In this document: piece by piece, positions 20,532 through 25,010 of the stretch | Layout of the letters: each line of letters opens with the position of its first letter | Numbering within the stretch: position 1 is the first letter of the stretch | Source: a virus | Length of the DNA: 25,010 nt | Reading direction: 5' to 3' (one strand) | Virus record (IMG/VR): IMGVR_UViG_3300028287_000028 | Coordinates: 1-25,010 of that record | Notes under the pieces: model-generated | The model's database searches: none | What the model saw: only the letters and a program-made list of their open reading frames with translations | Told to the model about the DNA's origin: nothing | Program-made: the position numbers and the translations under genes

Positions 20532-20915
20532 ATGACAGCACCATTTGATTTTGTGAATTCAATTAACATGACCAAAAAAGACATCATGGTAGACGACCTT
20601 GATGAGAAAGCATATGTTTCATTCATGACCAACAGACAACTGTCCTATTTTCAGGACACTGTGATTCTGGCGAATGAAATGAACATCCATCACCAGATAG
20701 ACAACAAACTTCAATACGATTTCTTACGTCACACTGTACGGAAAAGAAAACGATTCTCCAAGTGGGGAAAGAAAGAGACGTCTGAACACGCGGCGGACAT
20801 CAAGGCGTACTATGGTGTTAGTGAAGAGAAAGCGTACCAGATGATTTCTTTGTTGTCTGTTGATCAGTTGGCAACCATACGACAATTGGTGAGTAAGGGC
20901 GGAAAGTCTAAGTGA
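20532..20915 (+). CDS. 62: Clamp loader small subunit gp62
   Basis: gp62 is the single non-ATPase subunit of the gp44/62 loader. The 127-residue product (T4 187 aa; marine relatives are short like this) has PFDFVNSINMTKKDIM at the start, YVSFMTNRQLSYFQDTVILA and a basic VRKRKRFSKWGKKE block (T4 PRGKRYGKWAKL), ending in a helical tail with a Lys-rich end. Short length and divergence make it hard to recognise alone; position between 44 and regA strongly supports it. The ATG lies three bases after the upstream TAG. Confidence 0.88.
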   Translation: MTAPFDFVNSINMTKKDIMVDDLDEKAYVSFMTNRQLSYFQDTVILANEMNIHHQIDNKLQYDFLRHTVRKRKRFSKWGKKETSEHAADIKAYYGVSEEKAYQMISLLSVDQLATIRQLVSKGGKSK

Positions 20916-20927
20916 ATACCTACATCT

Positions 20928-20935
20928 TATAAATA
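20928..20935 (+). promoter_or_regulatory. Possible late promoter before regA
   Basis: TATAAATA in the 53-base gap between 62 and regA. The expected start near 20941 leaves a leader of about 28 bases containing AAGGA (20955-20959), so it is a conventional leadered arrangement. RegA is an early protein in T4, so late expression would be notable. Confidence 0.5.
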
Positions 20936-20968
20936 AAGCATTAATGGTGAGTTTAAGGATGAGTTATC

Positions 20969-21382
20969 GTGGAAGAAAATAAAGTATGGACTCCGGCAGA
21001 TATGTTAGAAGTGGTTCTCCATGAACCAGATGATTTTCTAAAGGTGAGAGAGACGTTGACTAGAATCGGTGTCGCTTCCAAGCGTGAGAATAAACTATTT
21101 CAATCGTGTCATATCCTCCATAAGCAAGGAAGATATTTCATTGTACATTTCAAGGAATTGTTTTTGCTAGATGGCAAAAAAGCGAATCTTGAAGAGAATG
21201 ATTTACTCCGTCGCAATACTATAGCGACGTTACTATCCGATTGGGGATTAATACAAATAGAAAACCCAGTTCTTTGCTCAGAGCATGCTCCCCTGAGACA
21301 GATCAAGATCATTCCACATAGGGAAAGAGATCAGTGGGAACTGTGTCCAAAGTACTCTATAGGGAACAATAAAGTTACTTAA
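20969..21382 (+). CDS. regA: Translational repressor RegA
   Basis: RegA binds start regions of early phage mRNAs and represses their translation, including its own. The 137-residue product (T4 122 aa) matches closely: EPDDFLKVRETLTRIGVASK, then LFQSCHILHKQGRYFIVHFK, NTIATLLSDWGLIQI and the C-terminal WELCPKYSIGN (T4 ends WKLVPKYTIGN). Start is GTG 20969, with AAGGA nine bases upstream; a 12-codon out-of-frame ATG ORF at 20944 covers that ribosome site and stops at the GTG region. The location after 62 and before 43 is as in T4. Confidence 0.95.
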   Translation: MEENKVWTPADMLEVVLHEPDDFLKVRETLTRIGVASKRENKLFQSCHILHKQGRYFIVHFKELFLLDGKKANLEENDLLRRNTIATLLSDWGLIQIENPVLCSEHAPLRQIKIIPHRERDQWELCPKYSIGNNKVT

Positions 21383-21404
21383 AACGAATAATAAGGAGAA
21401 AGTA

Positions 21405-22121
21405 ATGGTACAGAAATTCAAACAATTCGTCGCCGAGGCAGGTGGTCAAGCCGCGGGAAAGATGGAACTGGTTAAGACTGATGTTTCTAAAGCCCGCGAA
21501 CACGCGGAGAAGGCCTTTGCTGCCAAGGATAGAGTACTAGACGATGAACTTCCTGGATTCGATGCCGCATACAATAAGGCAAAAAAGATCGCAGGCAGCG
21601 GTAAGACGAAACGTAAAGACATGCCAGTCATTTCTGAAACGGATGTGAAGAATCTACAACGTTCACTTAAGAGTGGTTCTATTGACATAAGGGCGCCCAG
21701 AACTAACTCAGGTAATCCATTCCCTAAAGGTCTTACAGCAGCAACAGGCAAGCAGTGGTTGGAAAATGGACTGAAGCGAAATGATGGTGAGTCAAAGGAT
21801 GATGTTGTCAATGTTAAACTCGGCAAAGTAAAGATCGGCGATCTTAAACCAATTCAACAACAGATCTATTTTGATAAGTCTGTAGGCGACATTGCTAATT
21901 TTGGTGCCGCAGGCACTAAGAGTTTCGCAACATCTAAGGGCAACACATTTATTATCTCATCCGATAAGCGGATCATTGACGGACACCACAGGTATCTGGC
22001 CGGAGTACTGGTTGATCCATCTATGATGGTGAACGCACTGATTATCGATCTTCCTATCAAGGAACTTTTACCTCTGACGCTGTCATATAGTGACGCGGTA
22101 GGTAATCAAAGAAATTCGTAA
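21405..22121 (+). CDS. ParB/sulfiredoxin-fold protein (238 aa)
   Basis: Inserted between regA and 43. The C-terminal half (about 138-225) has the ParB/Srx-like plan: GKVKIGDLKPIQQQIYFDK, then IISSDKRIIDGHHRYLAGVL with the D-G-H-H-R motif (192-196), then NALIIDLPIKELLPL. Proteins of this fold include nucleases, CTP-binding ParB-type switches and ADP-ribosyl or kinase-like enzymes; phage members are often labelled ParB-like nuclease. The N-terminal part begins MVQKFKQFVAEAG, a KFKxFVxE start recurrent in marine T4-like virion and core proteins as I recall, then a basic helical region. AAGGAG precedes the ATG. The exact activity is not established. Confidence 0.75.
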   Translation: MVQKFKQFVAEAGGQAAGKMELVKTDVSKAREHAEKAFAAKDRVLDDELPGFDAAYNKAKKIAGSGKTKRKDMPVISETDVKNLQRSLKSGSIDIRAPRTNSGNPFPKGLTAATGKQWLENGLKRNDGESKDDVVNVKLGKVKIGDLKPIQQQIYFDKSVGDIANFGAAGTKSFATSKGNTFIISSDKRIIDGHHRYLAGVLVDPSMMVNALIIDLPIKELLPLTLSYSDAVGNQRNS

Positions 22122-22125
22122 AAAC

Positions 22126-22154
22126 TTGAATTTCTAAAAGAAAACACTTATACA
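22126..22154 (+). promoter_or_regulatory. TTGAAT-N17-TATACA promoter with dyad over -10
   Basis: TTGAAT (22126-22131), 17 bases, TATACA (22149-22154). A perfect 7-bp dyad CACTTAT / ATAAGTG with loop ACAT (22145-22162) lies across the -10 box, a likely operator or leader hairpin. It begins just after the ParB-like stop and faces the microprotein gene at 22259 and polymerase 43. Confidence 0.55.
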
Positions 22155-22258
22155 TATAAGTGCTCGGACAATTATGTCGGGTACAAACACACACATATAT
22201 ATTTTAGAAGGAGCATTTGCGTCCCCATAAAATCCCAACCACATAGGAGACGTATTGA

Positions 22259-22354
22259 ATGAAATATGAAATATTCTCGGTGTTCAAATCGCTTGTAGTT
22301 GTTACAGCGATATTGATGACAGCACCGGTATATGCTTTCATCTGTTATATCTGA
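22259..22354 (+). CDS. 31-residue membrane/signal-like microprotein
   Basis: ATG 22259 follows TAGGAG with a proper spacing of ten bases. The protein is MKYEIFSVFKSLVVVTAILM..., ending APVYAFICYI. It has a basic N-terminus, one hydrophobic span (about residues 8-29) and a signal-peptidase-like VYA|F near the end, so it is either a short membrane peptide or a secretion-signal remnant. The 137-base gap before it (22122-22258) holds only the promoter, hairpins and a second AAGGAG (22208-22213) with no convincing ORF. The function is unknown. Confidence 0.5.
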   Translation: MKYEIFSVFKSLVVVTAILMTAPVYAFICYI

Positions 22355-22366
22355 TGATAAGGTTTC

Positions 22367-22389
22367 GTGGAGTTCCATAAAAACTCCAC
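22367..22389 (+). promoter_or_regulatory. Perfect hairpin just upstream of gene 43 promoter
   Basis: An 8-bp stem GTGGAGTT / AACTCCAC with a seven-base loop CCATAAA. No T-run follows, so it is not a standard terminator. It ends two bases before the -35 box of the gene 43 promoter. In T4 the gene 43 mRNA carries a polymerase-binding hairpin at the ribosome site; here the hairpin lies about 38 bases upstream. Confidence 0.6.
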
Positions 22390-22391
22390 AA

Positions 22392-22420
22392 TTGAATTGA
22401 CTTACTTTATATGATATAAT
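22392..22420 (+). promoter_or_regulatory. TTGAAT-N17-TATAAT promoter of gene 43
   Basis: TTGAAT (22392-22397), 17 bases, consensus TATAAT (22415-22420). The +1 position (seventh base after the -10 box) is exactly the A of the gene 43 ATG at 22427, predicting a leaderless polymerase mRNA. No Shine-Dalgarno is seen before the ATG. Confidence 0.75.
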
Positions 22421-22426
22421 TAATAC

Positions 22427-24883
22427 ATGACTGCATTTTATACGAACGTAACACGCTCTGGAAACTCTATATTATACCGTGGTATTGAAAACGGTGAACG
22501 AGTCCAGAAGAAAATCAAATATCAACCCACCCACTACATCTTTTCTAAAAAGAAATCAAAATATAAATCCCTCTATGGTGATCCTGTATCGCCTGTAGTC
22601 TTTGCTGATATGCGAGACGCGACGGAATTCCGCAAGAAGTATAAGGACGTCTCCAACTTCACAGTATATGGAATGGAGAATTATGTCTTCCAGTTCATCA
22701 GTGATGCGTTTCCTAAAGACGTTAAATTCGAGAAGGATCTTGTTAACATAACAACAATAGATATCGAGGTACAATCTGACGATGGATTCCCAGAACCGAA
22801 CGCTGCCGAACGAACTGTCACGGCAATTTGCTGTAAGAGTAATCTTAGCGAAACGTACTTTGTCTGGGCACTGGACGACTACGATCCTACCAAGAATGAA
22901 AAGGACGTCACATTCTTTCGGTGTGAAACTGAGTTGGATCTTCTTATGTCTTTCGTTGGATGGTGGAGTTCTGCTCCCAATATGCCTGATATTGTTACCG
23001 GATGGAATTCTAAACTCTTTGACATCAAGTATCTTGTTAATAGAATAACGAACCTGATAGGTATCGAGACTGCCAAGCGTCTATCGCCATGGGGTATAGT
23101 TGATGAACGCGTCACGCGCGTACAGTTAGGCAAATCATACCAAGAGGACTATTATTACGAACTGCGCGGCATTACGCAACTAGACTATCAGGAACTGTTC
23201 CTGAAGTTTGGTGTGCTCATCTACGGGCGACAAGAACGATACTCACTGGATCATATTGCCCAACAGATACTAGGTCGAAAGAAGATCGACTACGGTGAGT
23301 ACGGAACACTTCACGCCCTATACAAAGAGAACCATCAGTTGTTCATCGATTACAACATCGAAGACTGTGCATTGGTCGAGGGTATTGATAGCGAAACAGA
23401 ATTAATCGATCTGGTCATGACGCTTTCATATAAGGCGAAATGTACCTATAGTGATGCGTTAGGAACTACAGGCATATGGGATGCTGTAATCTATAACGAA
23501 CTGAAGCAACAGGACATTGTGATCCCACCTAAGATTCATAAGACAGGCGATAAGATCGTTGGTGGATATGTCAAAGATCCAGTAATCGGGTTGAGTAAAC
23601 ATATCGCTTCTTTCGATTACGAAAGCCTGTATCCCAATATTATGGTGCAGTACAATATGTCACCAGAGACCATGGTCGATATCAGTCTGGGTGGTGATGT
23701 AACGATCACTGCCAACTCCGCCCGCTTCCGACGGGATGCAGAGGGCATCTTACCTCAGGTGATCAAGAAGTTCTATGGTGACAGGCGCGATGCGAAGAGA
23801 CGGAAACTCGATGCCCAACAACGTTACAACGATGCTCCGTCTAAGGAAATCAAGACAGAAATTTCTGTGGCTGATAACCAGCAGATGGCGATCAAGATCC
23901 TCATGAACTCGCTTTACGGTGCAGTGGCGAATCAATACTTTCGCTATTACAATTCTCAGATGGCAGAGTCGGTGACGCTGAGTGGTCAACGTGCCATTCT
24001 CTTCGCAGAGGCAGCGATCAATAAGGAGATGAATAAACTCCTAGAGACGACCGATGATGATTATGTGATTGCGATTGATACCGACTCGTTGTATGTCAAC
24101 ATGCATCCGTTGGTTGAAAAGTTCGAACCTAAAAACAGTATTAACTTTCTTGATAAGATTTGTAGTACACATTTCGCTGCTTGTCTGGAGAGTGCCTGTC
24201 AGAAACTATCAGACGCCACTAATGCATACGAGAACCGTATGATAATGGAGCGCGAGGTAATCGCATCATCAGGAATATGGACAGCAAAGAAACGATACAT
24301 ACTTCGCGTACATGATAACGAGGGTGTCCGATACGATAAACCCAAACTGAAGATCATGGGCATCGAGGCAATCAAGTCATCGACACCTCAGATCTGTCGT
24401 GATAAATTTCTAGAACTGTTCGAGATCATAATGGACGATGACGAGATTCTAACTCAAGCGTTTATTGCAGAATTCAAAAAGTTGTTCAGGACACTAGAAC
24501 CGGAGGCAATCGCCTTTCCTCGTTCGGTGTCGAATGTTCGTAAGTACCATGATAGAAAGTATATCTATGGTAAAGGAACGCCTATACACTCGCGTGGTGC
24601 GTTACTGTACAATCACCACATCAAGAAGAATCGACTAGGCAAGAAGTATGAATTGATCAAGGACGGTGAGAAGATAAAGTTCATTTATCTGAAGCAACCG
24701 AACCCGATCAAAGAAAATGTTGTGACTTTTCCACAAATTTTACCACCAGAGTTGAAATTGCATGGTCATATAGACTATAATACTATGTATGAGAAAACTT
24801 TTCTCGATGGTCTAAAACCTATCCTAGATTCCCTAGGGTGGACTGCCGAGGAAGTATCTACGCTGGATGCGTTTTTTGTATGA
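22427..24883 (+). CDS. 43: Family B DNA polymerase gp43
   Basis: Replicative polymerase, 818 aa (T4 898). The 3'-5' exonuclease is intact: Exo I IDIEV with D112 and E114 (the same numbers as T4), Exo [11 protein letters not shown] (N194, D199), Exo III YNIED (Y309, D313). Polymerase motifs: [13 protein letters not shown] (D397), [11 protein letters not shown] (K490-G498), [13 protein letters not shown] (D551, D553). The C-terminus [11 protein letters not shown] is a clamp-binding tail like the T4 end SLDFLF, for gp45. All catalytic residues are present, so it is a complete proofreading enzyme. It ends with an ATGA overlap into the next gene. Confidence 0.97.
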   Translation: MTAFYTNVTRSGNSILYRGIENGERVQKKIKYQPTHYIFSKKKSKYKSLYGDPVSPVVFADMRDATEFRKKYKDVSNFTVYGMENYVFQFISDAFPKDVKFEKDLVNITTIDIEVQSDDGFPEPNAAERTVTAICCKSNLSETYFVWALDDYDPTKNEKDVTFFRCETELDLLMSFVGWWSSAPNMPDIVTGWNSKLFDIKYLVNRITNLIGIETAKRLSPWGIVDERVTRVQLGKSYQEDYYYELRGITQLDYQELFLKFGVLIYGRQERYSLDHIAQQILGRKKIDYGEYGTLHALYKENHQLFIDYNIEDCALVEGIDSETELIDLVMTLSYKAKCTYSDALGTTGIWDAVIYNELKQQDIVIPPKIHKTGDKIVGGYVKDPVIGLSKHIASFDYESLYPNIMVQYNMSPETMVDISLGGDVTITANSARFRRDAEGILPQVIKKFYGDRRDAKRRKLDAQQRYNDAPSKEIKTEISVADNQQMAIKILMNSLYGAVANQYFRYYNSQMAESVTLSGQRAILFAEAAINKEMNKLLETTDDDYVIAIDTDSLYVNMHPLVEKFEPKNSINFLDKICSTHFAACLESACQKLSDATNAYENRMIMEREVIASSGIWTAKKRYILRVHDNEGVRYDKPKLKIMGIEAIKSSTPQICRDKFLELFEIIMDDDEILTQAFIAEFKKLFRTLEPEAIAFPRSVSNVRKYHDRKYIYGKGTPIHSRGALLYNHHIKKNRLGKKYELIKDGEKIKFIYLKQPNPIKENVVTFPQILPPELKLHGHIDYNTMYEKTFLDGLKPILDSLGWTAEEVSTLDAFFV

Positions 24884-25010
24884 AATATGTACTGACATTA
24901 TTTAAGAACAGATTTGATACCGCGACAACTAATACGTTTGCGTTTGATGATTTTGAGGACTTTGAGAGGATTCTGTATGATCTTCATGCTCTACCTACAA
25001 CAAAGAAAAA
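24880..25010 (+). CDS. Unidentified gene, 3' end outside window
   Basis: Starts with ATGA overlapping the gene 43 stop (24881-24883), so it is probably coupled to the polymerase. Only 43 residues are visible: [20 protein letters not shown], then [20 protein letters not shown] and TKKK. The opening 'LFKNRFD' plus '[11 protein letters not shown]' has the look of the N-terminus of phage primase/helicase or virulence-E-type proteins that follow polymerase genes in some phages, but too little is seen for an assignment. Confidence 0.6.
   Translation, partial: MKYVLTLFKNRFDTATTNTFAFDDFEDFERILYDLHALPTTKK

Noticed and set aside
21446-21826. 126-codon minus-strand frame
   Set aside because: Antisense to the ParB-like gene with no initiation signals.
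22217-22246. TTG nine-codon ORF after AAGGAG
   Set aside because: Only three bases between the ribosome site and the TTG, and very short; too weak to annotate.

Overview
The window is a segment of a lytic, T4-superfamily myovirus genome. The evidence is a colinear set of T4 core genes: prohead core, protease, scaffold and capsid (67, 21, 22, 23), recombination mediator and helicase (uvsY, uvsW), late sigma factor (55), and the recombination and replication block 47-46-45-44-62-regA-43. The order capsid - tail-tube-like gene - uvsY - uvsW - 55 - 47 - 46 - 45 - 44 - 62 - regA - 43, and the compact proteins (capsid 446 aa, gp62 127 aa), are closer to marine or 'exo' T4-like phages than to T4 itself. 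The host cannot be read from the sequence; a Gram-negative bacterium is assumed because of the family.

Layout. (1) 1-1911: three probable virion proteins, the first cut by the window edge, placed just before the prohead genes. (2) 1923-5437: head assembly operon (67-like core protein, a small basic protein, protease 21, scaffold 22, major capsid 23), with a late promoter at 2121 and a strong terminator at 5479-5508. (3) 5636-6087: a leftward island with its own late promoter, coding for a membrane/coiled-coil protein and a 31-residue membrane microprotein. (4) 6091-10758: a rightward accessory region of 14 small genes with almost no recognisable products apart from an HNH endonuclease-like protein. 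It is served by three near-identical copies of a sigma70-type promoter and holds a tandem duplication of alanine-rich, triplet-repeat genes. (5) 10804-11317: a gp19-type tail tube protein behind a late promoter. (6) 11318-13769: uvsY, uvsW and an Sm-like small protein from a sigma70-type promoter. (7) 13902-25010: gene 55, 47, 46, a small gene, 45, a paralogous small gene, 44, a late-promoter-driven membrane protein, 62, regA, a ParB/Srx-like protein, a 31-residue membrane microprotein, DNA polymerase 43, and the start of one more gene.

How it works together. gp45 (clamp), gp44/62 (loader) and gp43 (polymerase) form the replisome; gp46/47 (Rad50/Mre11-like), UvsY and UvsW run recombination-dependent replication; RegA represses early translation; gp55 with the gp45 clamp reads late promoters of the TATAAATA type, four of which are well placed in this window. 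Early transcription appears to use host sigma70-like promoters of two families: TTGTGG-N17-GATAAT (three copies in the accessory region) and TTGAAT-N17-TATAAT (three exact copies, one of them pointing leftward).

The most unusual points are: gene 46 has no ATG/GTG/TTG start and sits in frame behind the amber stop of gene 47; several promoters lie so close to the start codon that the mRNAs should be leaderless (genes at 2135, 10817, 19554 and polymerase 43); a late membrane gene is wedged between the two clamp-loader subunits; and there is an exact-consensus promoter in antisense orientation between the Sm-like gene and gene 55.
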